Shown: piece after piece, positions 1 through 7,211 of the stretch
How the letters are laid out: the number at the start of each line of letters is the position of its first letter
Position numbering within the stretch: the stretch's first letter is position 1
Assembly (NCBI GenBank): GCA_030146615.1
Contig: JASLBL010000010.1
Coordinates: 1-25,110 of the forward strand
Source of the DNA: Actinomycetes bacterium
Lineage (GTDB): Bacteria > Actinomycetota > CALGFH01
DNA length: 25,110 bases
Direction of reading: 5' to 3'
Program-made: the position numbers and the translations under genes
Notes under the pieces: generated by a model
Database searches by the model: none
Told to the model about the DNA's origin: nothing
Seen by the model: only the letters and a program-made list of their open reading frames with translations

Positions 1-37
1 GTTGATTCCTCTAGGGTGCAAATGATAACGTGTTGGA

Positions 38-2377
38 TTGGACGCCGGGCCGCTGTCGACCCCGGCCGGGCCGGCGCCCGCCCCGGTGCCGCCGCCGGCC
101 GGGCTGGCCGCCGTCGACCGGCTCCCCGCCGACCGCACCCGGACCTGGCTGGGCCCGCCCTACTGGGCCAACCGGCTCCAGGACTGGCGGCTGCACCAGG
201 GCCGGCTGGAGTGCGTGGCCGCCACCGGCCCGATGCGCACCCGCACCGTGGCCGTCCTCACCGCCGAGCTGGTGGGCGGCGGCCGGCCGGCCCGGATCGG
301 GGTCCGCACCGGCACCCTGGCCGCCGGCGAGGGGTTCTCGGGGTTCCTGATCGGGGCCGGCGGGGGCCGCCTCGACCACCGGGCGACCGCCCTCGTCCAG
401 GGCGCCTCCGGCGAGGGCGGCGGCATCCTCTGTGTCTACGAGGCCGACGGCAGCGTCGGCTTCCGCGACCACACCGACGAGCGCCGCCAGTTCGCCTACG
501 CCCCCCTCCCGGGCACGGTCCGCTCCGGCCGGCCCCGGCCCCGGTCCCTGGACGAGGACGTCGAGCTGGTCCTGGAGCTGACCCCGCGAGGCAACGGCCG
601 CTACCGGCTCCGGCTCCAGGCCAGCGACCGCGACGGCCGCCCGCTGGCCGCGGCCCGCCTCGACGGCGTGGACGAGGCCGCCCTGGCCGGCGGGATCGCG
701 CTCGTCTCGTCCTCCAAGAACCCCAAGGGCGGGGCCCGGCACTGGTTCGCCGGCCTCGGCACCGCCGGGGCCGGGGTGGCCCGGCGGCCCGAGCGGGCCG
801 AGGGCCCGGTGCTGGGCACCCTCTACACCCTCAACGGCCCGGTGCTGAAGCTGACCGCCCAGCTGCTGCCGGTCGGCGACACCGACCCGCGGGAGGTCCG
901 GCTGCAGACCCGTGACCCCGGGGGCGGCTGGGAGGACGCGGCGATGGCTCCGGTCGGGCCCGGGTTCGCGGCCGCCTTCCGGGTGACCGGCTGGGACGGC
1001 GCCGCCGAGCGCCGCTACCGGGTCCTGTGGGGGGCCGGGACCGCCGAGGAGCAGGCCTATGAGGGCACGGTGGCCGCCGACCCGACCGGCGACGGGGAGC
1101 TGCGGGTCGGCCTGGTCGACTGCACCATCCACAGCTACCGGCCCCTGAACGTGGGCAGCGACGTCGGCGACCGCATGCCCGGGTCGACGCCGCTCGGCCT
1201 CTACACCGACCGCAACCTGTACTTCCCCTACGCCGAGCTGGTCGCCGACCTGGGCCGGCGCAAGCCGCACCTGCTGGCCGCCGTCGGCGACCAGTACTAC
1301 GAGCACCGGCCGACGACCAGGGAGCAGGGCCCCGAGCCGACCCTGGACGTGCTGTACCGCTGGTACCTGTGGCTGTGGGCGTTCCGCGACCTGACCCGCT
1401 CGGTCCCGACGGTGGTGCTGGTCGACGACCACGACGTCTACCACCCCAACCTGTGGGGCAACGCCGGCGCGCCCGCCCCCGGCGGCGACTACCGCCAGGG
1501 CGGCTACATGCACCCCGCGGCCTGGGTCAACCTGGTCCAGCGGGTCCAGACCAGCCACAACCCCGACCCTCACGACCCGGCCCCGGTGGCCCAGGGCATC
1601 GGCGTCTACTACGGCGCCTTCCGCTACGGCGGGGTCGGCTTCGCCCTGGTCGAGGACCGCAAGTTCAAGAACGGCGACAAGGACAACCGCGACCGGGCCG
1701 GCCGGCGGTACGACCTGACCATCCTCGGGGACCGCCAGGAGCGGTTCCTGGCCGACTGGGCGGCCGCCGACCCGGGCCGCCCCAAGATCTGCTTCTCCCA
1801 GACCCTCTGGGGCTGCCTCCAGACCGACGAGCGTGGCCGGGCCCAGTTCGACTCGGACGCCGACGCCGCCGTGGCCGCCCGCCGCACCGCCCTTGAGCTG
1901 GTCAAGCGGGCCGGGGCGCTGCTGCTGTCGGGCGACCAGCACCTGGGCAGCCTGGTCCGCCACGGCCTCGACGACTTCGACGACGGCCCGGTCCAGTTCG
2001 TCGCCCCGGCCGCCGGCAGCGCCTGGCAGCGCTGGTTCGAGCCGGCCGGCGGCCTGCCCAACCCCGGGGCCACCCCCCACACCGGCGACTTCACTGACGC
2101 CTACGGCAACCGCATGCGGGTCCTGGCCGTGGCCAACCCGCGGCTCTCCAAGGCCGCGTTCCGGGCCGCCCGCAAGAGCCGCAACGCTGAGCTCGGCGAC
2201 CGGAGCCGCAAGCGCGAGGGTTACGGGCTGGTCCGGGTGGACAAGGCGGCCCGCCGGTTCGTGATCGAGTGCTGGCCCTGGGACGGAAGCGAGCAGTTCG
2301 CCGGCTGGCCCTACCGGCTGCCGTTCCCCGAGGTCGGGGGGTCCGGGGGGCTAGGCGTGAGCCCCCCGGAGGGATAA
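38..2377 (+). CDS. PhoD-like metallophosphatase with N-terminal beta-rich region
   Basis: Probable phosphodiesterase or alkaline phosphatase of the PhoD-like (PF09423-type) metallophosphatase superfamily, 779 aa. The catalytic half starts near residue 360. Visible metal-site motifs are GDQYYE (417-422), DDHDVYH (463-469) and GDQHLG (632-637). Residues 40-240 look like a beta-rich carbohydrate-binding-type region that begins at YWANRLQDW. The TTG at 38 is the first possible start, because in-frame TGA and TAA lie at 23-28. No signal peptide or Tat motif is visible, which is unusual for a PhoD relative that normally acts outside the cytoplasm. The leading ~40 bases are AT-rich and lie at the window edge, so the true N-terminus may be missing. 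The 3' end overlaps the convergent sulfotransferase by 67 bp. The superfamily is confident; the substrate is unknown. Confidence 0.82.
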   Translation: MDAGPLSTPAGPAPAPVPPPAGLAAVDRLPADRTRTWLGPPYWANRLQDWRLHQGRLECVAATGPMRTRTVAVLTAELVGGGRPARIGVRTGTLAAGEGFSGFLIGAGGGRLDHRATALVQGASGEGGGILCVYEADGSVGFRDHTDERRQFAYAPLPGTVRSGRPRPRSLDEDVELVLELTPRGNGRYRLRLQASDRDGRPLAAARLDGVDEAALAGGIALVSSSKNPKGGARHWFAGLGTAGAGVARRPERAEGPVLGTLYTLNGPVLKLTAQLLPVGDTDPREVRLQTRDPGGGWEDAAMAPVGPGFAAAFRVTGWDGAAERRYRVLWGAGTAEEQAYEGTVAADPTGDGELRVGLVDCTIHSYRPLNVGSDVGDRMPGSTPLGLYTDRNLYFPYAELVADLGRRKPHLLAAVGDQYYEHRPTTREQGPEPTLDVLYRWYLWLWAFRDLTRSVPTVVLVDDHDVYHPNLWGNAGAPAPGGDYRQGGYMHPAAWVNLVQRVQTSHNPDPHDPAPVAQGIGVYYGAFRYGGVGFALVEDRKFKNGDKDNRDRAGRRYDLTILGDRQERFLADWAAADPGRPKICFSQTLWGCLQTDERGRAQFDSDADAAVAARRTALELVKRAGALLLSGDQHLGSLVRHGLDDFDDGPVQFVAPAAGSAWQRWFEPAGGLPNPGATPHTGDFTDAYGNRMRVLAVANPRLSKAAFRAARKSRNAELGDRSRKREGYGLVRVDKAARRFVIECWPWDGSEQFAGWPYRLPFPEVGGSGGLGVSPPEG

Positions 2378-3327
2378 CCGAAGCCCTCGGCGACGTCGGC
2401 GGTGAGCTCGCGGATGCGGGCCACCTCCTCGGGGGTGAGGCGCTCGCGCCACACCTGGAGGTTGGCCCGGCTGTCCAGGCGGCGGGCGGCCGTCTTGGAC
2501 ACCCCGCCCCCCGACACCGACCAGCGCATCGCCCCGCCGCCCGACCCGGCCGAGGTCGCGGCCAGGATGGCCCGCTCGGCCCCGGGCCCGAAGGGCAGCC
2601 CGAGCCGGCCGTACAGCGACCGGAACGCCGGCACGGGGTCGGCCGACAGGTCCTCGTGCCGGACCACCTGGAGGCCCGGCACCTCCTGGCGGTAGCCGGC
2701 CACCGTCCCGTAGATGACCCGCCAGAGCACGCTGGCCGGCCCGACCCCGCCGTCGCCGTCGGCGGCCACGGCCGCCTCCAGGTCGGGCACGAACCGGGCC
2801 AGGCGGTCCCGGACCAGGGCCGGCTGGGCCAGCAGCTCGGCCAGCCGCGGCGTCCAGCCGAGCCGGCGCCAGCTGGACACGGTGGCCACCGGGTCGCGGA
2901 CGGTGACCACGACCTGGCAGCCGACCCGGCGGTGCAGCCAGGGGGCGGCGAACACGGCATAGGGGTCGTCGAGCAGGGCCCGGCGCCCGCGCAGCCTCCC
3001 CAGGCCGAACCCGGCCGTGTACTTCAGCGCCCGCAGCAGGTCATAGGGGGCGTGGTTGCGGCGCACCTCGGCCAGCGGGTGGAAGCGCAGCCGCACCGTG
3101 TCCCGGAACGCCGGCAGCCAGACCCGCTCGTTCTCCTCGCTGATGTACTGGAAGGCGTGTTCGACGTCGGCCCGCAGCACCCCCGGCGAGCGGCCGGGCG
3201 GGTGCTGGGGGTTGAGCGGCTCGTTGACGTACACCAGCGCGCCGCTGGCCTCCAGCATCTTGCCCACCCAGCTCGTCGCCGTCCTGGGCATGCCCGTGAC
3301 CAGCAGCGGCCCCCCCGGATCGCTCAC
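2311..3327 (-). CDS. Sulfotransferase family protein
   Basis: Probable PAPS-dependent sulfotransferase, 338 aa, transferring sulfate from 3'-phosphoadenylyl sulfate to an unknown acceptor. The 5'-phosphosulfate-binding loop is at 11-20 (TGMPRTATSW, a variant of the PRSGTTW motif). The 3'-phosphate-binding motif is at 144-151 (RDPVATVS), where Arg144 and Ser151 are the expected contacts. The frame stays open far upstream, but that part is antisense to the EF-G-like gene's own frame. The GTG at 3327 is chosen because it gives a GTGA overlap with that gene's stop and puts the loop near the N-terminus, as usual for the family. Translation is probably coupled to the upstream GTPase. The C-terminal tail (about the last 20 residues, proline-rich) is encoded by the repeat hairpin and looks like readthrough into spacer. 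Confidence 0.8.
   Translation of the reverse strand: MSDPGGPLLVTGMPRTATSWVGKMLEASGALVYVNEPLNPQHPPGRSPGVLRADVEHAFQYISEENERVWLPAFRDTVRLRFHPLAEVRRNHAPYDLLRALKYTAGFGLGRLRGRRALLDDPYAVFAAPWLHRRVGCQVVVTVRDPVATVSSWRRLGWTPRLAELLAQPALVRDRLARFVPDLEAAVAADGDGGVGPASVLWRVIYGTVAGYRQEVPGLQVVRHEDLSADPVPAFRSLYGRLGLPFGPGAERAILAATSAGSGGGAMRWSVSGGGVSKTAARRLDSRANLQVWRERLTPEEVARIRELTADVAEGFGYPSGGLTPSPPDPPTSGNGSR
2343..2369. terminator. GC-rich hairpin between convergent genes
   Basis: Perfect 10-bp arms (CCGGGGGGCT at 2343-2352, AGCCCCCCGG at 2360-2369) with a 7-nt loop. It lies inside the overlapping 3' ends of the metallophosphatase and the sulfotransferase, so it could terminate transcription in both directions. 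It has no T-tract, as is common in high-GC Actinomycetota. It is preceded by GGGGGGTCC, which links it to the other hairpins in this window. Confidence 0.5.
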
Positions 3328-5372
3328 TTGCGGGCGCTGACCTCCTCGATCACCTTGGCGGCCATGTGCGACGGCAGCTCCTCGTAGTGGGAGAAGCGCC
3401 GCGCGAACGAGCCCCTGCCCCTGGTCATCGAGCGCAGGTCGATGGCGTAGCGGACCACCTCGGCCTCGGGGGCGGTCGCCCGGACCAGCGTCCTGCCGGT
3501 GCCGACGGGGTCGGTCCCGACCACCCGGCCCCGACGCGACGACAGGTCGCCGAGGATGTCGCCAACGAACTCGTCGGGCACCAGCACCTCCAGCTCGAGC
3601 ACGGGCTCCAGGAGGGTGATCTCGGACGCGGCCGCCGCCTCCTTGAGGGCCAGGGCGCCGGCGATCTGGAAGGCCATGTCGGAGGAGTCGACCGAGTGGA
3701 ACTTGCCGTCGTACAGGGTGACCCGGATGTCGACCACCGGGAACCCGGCGGCCAGGCCGTCCTCCATCGCCTTGCGCACCCCCTTCTCGACCGAGGGGAT
3801 GAACTGGTTGGGCACGGACCCGCCGTAGATCTTGTCGGCGTATTCGAAGCCGCTGCCCCGGGGCAGGGGCTCGACCTCGATGTTGCAGATGGCGTACTGG
3901 CCGTGGCCGCCCGACTGCTTGACGTGCCGGCCCATCGCCTTGACCGGCGCCCGGAAGGTCTCCTTGTAGGGCAGCAGCAGTGGCACCTGGGTGACCTCGA
4001 CCCCGTACTTGCGCTTGAGCCGCTCCAGGGTGATCTCGATGTGGTTCTCGCCCATGCCCCACAGGACCGTCTGGTGGGTCTCGGCGTTGCGCTCCACCCG
4101 CAGGGTCAGGTCCTCGGCCTCGGTCCTGGCCAGGCCGGAGGAGAGCTTCTCCTCGTCGCCGCGGGACTTGGGGGCGATCGCGATCGGGAGCAGCGGGTCC
4201 GGCATCACCGGGGCGGGCAGCACCACCGGGGCGTCCTTGGTGGTCAGGGTGTCGCCGGTGGAGGTGTCGGCCAGCTTGGCCACGGCGCCGATGTCGCCCG
4301 CGACCACCTGGTCGGCCGGCTCCTGGGCCTTGCCGCGCACGGTCAGTAGGTGGCCGACCCGCTCGTCCTTGCGCTTGGTGGCGTTGAACACGGTGGTGTC
4401 GGGCCGGAAGGTCCCCGACACGACCCGGAACAGGTTCATCCGGCCGACATAGGGGTCGGAGATGGTCTTGAACACATAGGCGGCCAGGGGGCCGTCCGGG
4501 TCGGCGCGGCGGCCCTCGACCTCGGGACGCTCGACCGGGCTGGGGAAGGCCTGGGTGCAGACCTCCAGCAGCTCGGCCACGCCGACGTTGCGGATCGCCG
4601 CCCCGGCCAGCACCGGGAACAGCCGGCCGGCGGCCACCGCCTGCTCCAGGTCCCCGATGAGGTCGGTGGGGGAGATCTCCTCCCCGCCGAGGTAGCGGTC
4701 CATCAGCTCCTCATCCTCGGACTCCTGGATGATCGCCTCGATCAGCTGCTCGCGCAGGCTGGCGGCGGCGTCGGTCAGGTCGCCGGGGACGTCCCCCTCG
4801 GTCCGCTTGCCGCCGTCGTAGGTGAACGCCCGGCCCGACAGCAGCCCGACCAGTCCGCGGAAGTCCTGCTCCTCGCCGATGGGCAGGTACAGCGGCGGGC
4901 AGGACTTGCCGAAGGCGGCCTGGATGGCGTCCAGCGAGCGGGAGAACGAGGCCCGGTCGCGGTCGAGCTTGTTGATGAAGAACGCCCGGGGCAGGCCCAG
5001 CTCCTCGGCCATGGTCCAGACGACCTCGGTCTGGGTCTCGACCCCCTCGACCGCCGAGACCACGAACAGCACCGCGTCGGCGGCCGGCAGGGCCGAGCGC
5101 ACGTCGCCGATGAAGTCGGCGTAGCCGGGGGCGTCCAGCAGGTTGACCTTGAAGCCGTCGTGCTCGACGGGAGCGACGGCCAGCGAGACCGAGATGTGCT
5201 TGCGGGTCTCCTCGGGCTCGAAGTCGGTCACGGTGGTGCCGTCCTCGACCCGCCCGATGCGGTTGGTGGCCCCGGTGGCGTGACACACAGCCTCGACCAG
5301 CGAGGTCTTGCCGGCGCCCCCGTGACCAACGATCAGGATGTTGCGGACATGGTCGGTGGGGTAGCTCTTCAC
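3324..5372 (-). CDS. fusA2: Elongation factor G-like GTPase (EF-G2 type)
   Basis: Translational GTPase related to EF-G, 682 aa, close to the family length. G1 is GHGGAGKT (16-23), G2 lies around TDFEPEETRKHIS (49-61), G3 is DAPGY (80-84) and G4 is NKLD (134-137). EF-G domains II to V follow. Canonical EF-G has DTPGH at G3. Here His84 is Tyr, as is typical of the EF-G-like group, so ribosome-stimulated GTP hydrolysis may differ from that of true EF-G. The start is GTG at 5372 with GGGAGG about 11 nt upstream. It is not next to rpsL, rpsG or tuf, which supports a paralogue rather than the main translocase. A possible -10 (TAGCAT read on the minus strand, 5460-5465) would start the transcript just before the 5418-5442 hairpin. 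The downstream sulfotransferase is coupled by GTGA. Confidence 0.9.
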   Translation of the reverse strand: MKSYPTDHVRNILIVGHGGAGKTSLVEAVCHATGATNRIGRVEDGTTVTDFEPEETRKHISVSLAVAPVEHDGFKVNLLDAPGYADFIGDVRSALPAADAVLFVVSAVEGVETQTEVVWTMAEELGLPRAFFINKLDRDRASFSRSLDAIQAAFGKSCPPLYLPIGEEQDFRGLVGLLSGRAFTYDGGKRTEGDVPGDLTDAAASLREQLIEAIIQESEDEELMDRYLGGEEISPTDLIGDLEQAVAAGRLFPVLAGAAIRNVGVAELLEVCTQAFPSPVERPEVEGRRADPDGPLAAYVFKTISDPYVGRMNLFRVVSGTFRPDTTVFNATKRKDERVGHLLTVRGKAQEPADQVVAGDIGAVAKLADTSTGDTLTTKDAPVVLPAPVMPDPLLPIAIAPKSRGDEEKLSSGLARTEAEDLTLRVERNAETHQTVLWGMGENHIEITLERLKRKYGVEVTQVPLLLPYKETFRAPVKAMGRHVKQSGGHGQYAICNIEVEPLPRGSGFEYADKIYGGSVPNQFIPSVEKGVRKAMEDGLAAGFPVVDIRVTLYDGKFHSVDSSDMAFQIAGALALKEAAAASEITLLEPVLELEVLVPDEFVGDILGDLSSRRGRVVGTDPVGTGRTLVRATAPEAEVVRYAIDLRSMTRGRGSFARRFSHYEELPSHMAAKVIEEVSARK

Positions 5373-5417
5373 AGGCAGCCAGCCTCCCTCGATGTTCGCG
5401 GGTCTCGCCCCGACTCA

Positions 5418-5442
5418 CCGGGGGACCCCCTGGGTCCCCCGG
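5418..5442. repeat. GGGTCC-family hairpin in the fusA2/pgsA divergent spacer
   Basis: Perfect 11-bp arms (CCGGGGGACCC at 5418-5428, GGGTCCCCCGG at 5432-5442) with a 3-nt loop, followed by another ACCCCCCGGG. It lies in the 5' leader of the EF-G-like gene and upstream of the pgsA promoter, so it is not a terminator for an adjacent gene end. It is the most regular member of the dispersed hairpin family here. Confidence 0.6.
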
Positions 5443-5494
5443 ACCCCCCGGGAGCGGCGATGCTACCACCGCATATTGCCGTAACCGGCCGTCG

Positions 5495-5523
5495 TTGAGC
5501 CGGGTCTGTAGGAGTGCTAGCCT
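5495..5523 (+). promoter_or_regulatory. Promoter of the pgsA-patA-pimA operon
   Basis: TTGAGC (5495-5500), a 17-nt spacer, then TAGCCT (5518-5523): a good housekeeping-sigma promoter of actinobacterial type. It predicts a transcript start near 5530 and a leader of about 50 nt before the GTG at 5582. It also argues against any pgsA start upstream of about 5530. The -35 hexamer and spacing match those of the ruvC promoter. Confidence 0.65.
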
Positions 5524-5581
5524 CCCCAAGTTCAGCCATGGGCGTTCCCCCGGGATCGCCCCCGTCACGACAGGTAGACCC

Positions 5582-6178
5582 GTGCTCTCGTCCAAGGCCC
5601 GCGACACCTTCCGCCACGTCACCGAGCCGGCCGGTCACGCCCTGGCCAAGGCCGGCATCACCGCCAACGGCCTGACCGCGGTCGGGCTCGCCGGGAGCCT
5701 CGGCGCCGGCGCCCTCATCGCCACCGGCCAGCCCGTGATCGGCGGTGCGGTCAGCCTCCTCTCCGGTCTCCCCGACATGCTCGACGGCGCCGTGGCCAAG
5801 GCCTCGGGCCGGGCCTCGCGCCGGGGCGCGTTCCTGGACTCGGTCGTGGACCGGCTCTCGGACGCGGCCGTGCTCGCCGGCGTCATCTGGTTCGCCCTGG
5901 TCCGCGACCTGGACGCCATGGCCATGCTGGCCGTCCTGGTGCTGAGCCTCTCCCTGGTCGTCTCCTATATCAAGGCCAGGGCCGAGTCGCTCGGCTTCGC
6001 CTGCAATGTCGGCATCGCCGAGCGGCCCGAGCGGGTCATCGTCCTCGGGTTCGCCCTGCTGCTGGGGCACGCCGAGGCCGGCCTGTGGGTGCTGGTCGCC
6101 GGCACCGCCATCACCGTGGTCCAGCGCATCCTGGTCGTCTGGCAGCAGTCCGACGTCGGGACGGACATCGGCAGTTGA
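5582..6178 (+). CDS. pgsA: CDP-alcohol phosphatidyltransferase, probable phosphatidylinositol phosphate synthase
   Basis: Membrane enzyme, 198 aa, that probably condenses CDP-diacylglycerol with inositol phosphate to make phosphatidylinositol phosphate, the precursor of PI and PI-mannosides. The CDP-alcohol transferase signature D-x2-DG-x2-A-x9-G-x3-D-x3-D is complete, with Asp65, Asp68, Gly69, Gly82, Asp86 and Asp90. The usual Arg after the Ala is Lys73. Several hydrophobic helices follow. The GTG at 5582 is used because the open frame starting at 5495 overlaps the promoter; AGGT lies about 8 nt upstream of it. The specific assignment rests on context: pgsA, an acyltransferase and pimA occur in the same order in mycobacteria (Rv2612c to Rv2610c). 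The superfamily is certain; the inositol phosphate acceptor is inferred. Confidence 0.88.
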   Translation: MLSSKARDTFRHVTEPAGHALAKAGITANGLTAVGLAGSLGAGALIATGQPVIGGAVSLLSGLPDMLDGAVAKASGRASRRGAFLDSVVDRLSDAAVLAGVIWFALVRDLDAMAMLAVLVLSLSLVVSYIKARAESLGFACNVGIAERPERVIVLGFALLLGHAEAGLWVLVAGTAITVVQRILVVWQQSDVGTDIGS

Positions 6179-6186
6179 TCCCTGGA

Positions 6187-6210
6187 GCGCCGGTCGGCTA
6201 TGACCGGCGC
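6187..6210. promoter_or_regulatory. Hairpin between pgsA and patA
   Basis: Perfect 9-bp arms (GCGCCGGTC at 6187-6195, GACCGGCGC at 6202-6210) with a 6-nt loop that contains part of an ATG at 6200. It starts 9 nt after the pgsA stop. It could attenuate transcription or protect the pgsA 3' end. It would also hide the ATG at 6200, which argues for a later patA start. Confidence 0.45.
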
Positions 6211-6244
6211 GCATGTTGGCCGCTACTTGGTGAGGTGTGGCGGC

Positions 6245-7204
6245 GTGCCTGATGCGACGCCGATACCCGACCGGCGCTCCAACAGCCCGTCGGCGAGCCG
6301 CCGCTGGCTGACCGCCTGGAAGCTGGTCCGCACGCTCCCCGGGCCGGTGGCCTTCGCCCTCGGCCGGGCCGGGGGCCGCGTCTACCTGCGGCTCGACCGC
6401 GACCGCCGCGAGGCCCTGACGGCCAACCTAGCCCAGGTCCTGGGCCCGGGAACCAGCCGCCGGGAGCTGGAGCGGGCGGTCCGGCGCGGGTTCACCAGCT
6501 ACGGCCGCTACTGGGTGGAGGCGTTCCGGCTCGAGGACCTTAGCGCCGCCGACATCCGCGAGCGGCTGCGGATCGATGGCCGCGAGCACATCGACACCGC
6601 CCTGGCCGCCGGCCGGGGAGCGATCTTCGCCAGCCCCCACATCGGCAACTGGGACGCCGGCGGGGCCTGGCTGGCCGCGGTCGGCTACCCGGCGACGGCG
6701 GTGGTGGAGCGGCTGCGCCCGGTCGAGCTGTACGAGCGCTTCGCCGTCTACCGGCGGGCCCTTGGCCTGGAGCTGCTGCCGCTGGACGACGGCACCGAGA
6801 CCCTGCGCGGGGTGGTCAGGGCCCTACGGGCCGGCCGGCTGGCCTGCCTGGTCTGCGACCGCGACCTGACCGGGGGCGGCCTGGAGGTGCGGCTGTTCGG
6901 GGCCCGGGCACAGATGCCGGGCGGACCCGCCTCGATCGCCCTCAAGACCGGGGCCCCGCTGCTGCCCTGCAGCGTCTACCACGACCGCCGGCCCGGGCGC
7001 TGGCGGGCCGTCGTCCACCCGCCGCTGGTGCCGGAGCCCTCGGGTGACACCCGCAAGGACACTCAGGCCCTGACCCAGCGGCTGGCCGGCGAGTTCGAGC
7101 GCCTGATCGCCGCCGCCCCCGAGCAGTGGCACGTGCTCAGCCGCTACTTCCATCCCGACCGGCCCCCGGAGGGGTCCGGGGAACCCCAGGGGGTGCCCCG
7201 GTGA
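6245..7204 (+). CDS. patA: PIM acyltransferase (lauroyl/HtrB-like family)
   Basis: Probable acyl-CoA-dependent acyltransferase acting on phosphatidylinositol mannosides at the inner face of the membrane, like mycobacterial Rv2611c. It is about 319 aa from the GTG at 6245. The HxxxxD catalytic motif is visible as HIGNWD (132-137), followed by a conserved Glu in VVERLRP (about 155) and the RDLTGGGLEV and PGGPASIALKTGAPLLP blocks typical of the family. An in-frame ATG at 6200 would add 15 residues, but it lies in a hairpin loop with poor ribosome-binding spacing. GAGGTG at 6232-6237 is 7 nt before the chosen GTG. The C-terminal tail (EGSGEPQGVPR) is encoded by a GGGTCC-family hairpin. The pimA start follows 7 nt after the stop. 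Confidence 0.86.
   Translation: MPDATPIPDRRSNSPSASRRWLTAWKLVRTLPGPVAFALGRAGGRVYLRLDRDRREALTANLAQVLGPGTSRRELERAVRRGFTSYGRYWVEAFRLEDLSAADIRERLRIDGREHIDTALAAGRGAIFASPHIGNWDAGGAWLAAVGYPATAVVERLRPVELYERFAVYRRALGLELLPLDDGTETLRGVVRALRAGRLACLVCDRDLTGGGLEVRLFGARAQMPGGPASIALKTGAPLLPCSVYHDRRPGRWRAVVHPPLVPEPSGDTRKDTQALTQRLAGEFERLIAAAPEQWHVLSRYFHPDRPPEGSGEPQGVPR
7176..7201. repeat. GGGTCC-family hairpin inside the patA 3' end
   Basis: Arms CCGGGGAACCC (7176-7186) and GGGTGCCCCGG (7191-7201) pair at 10 of 11 positions around a 4-nt loop, and are preceded by GGGGTCC. It encodes the last residues of PatA and ends one base before the stop codon. Confidence 0.5.
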
Positions 7205-7211
7205 ACCGGGT

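Noticed and set aside
11..2080. 689-aa minus-strand open frame opposite the metallophosphatase gene
   Set aside because: It is antisense to a gene with clear catalytic motifs. Its Gly/Val/Ala/Gln-rich translation has no recognisable domain and is the usual shadow frame of very GC-rich DNA.
3328..4062. N-terminal extension of the sulfotransferase frame by 245 codons
   Set aside because: This region is antisense-frame overlap with fusA2 on the same strand. The family's phosphosulfate loop belongs near the N-terminus, and the GTG at 3327 gives a coupled start.
3366..5498. Two long plus-strand open frames (3366-4349 and 4350-5498) opposite fusA2
   Set aside because: They mirror the EF-G-like codons and contain no motif. 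The EF-G frame has intact G1-G4 motifs and a good SD.
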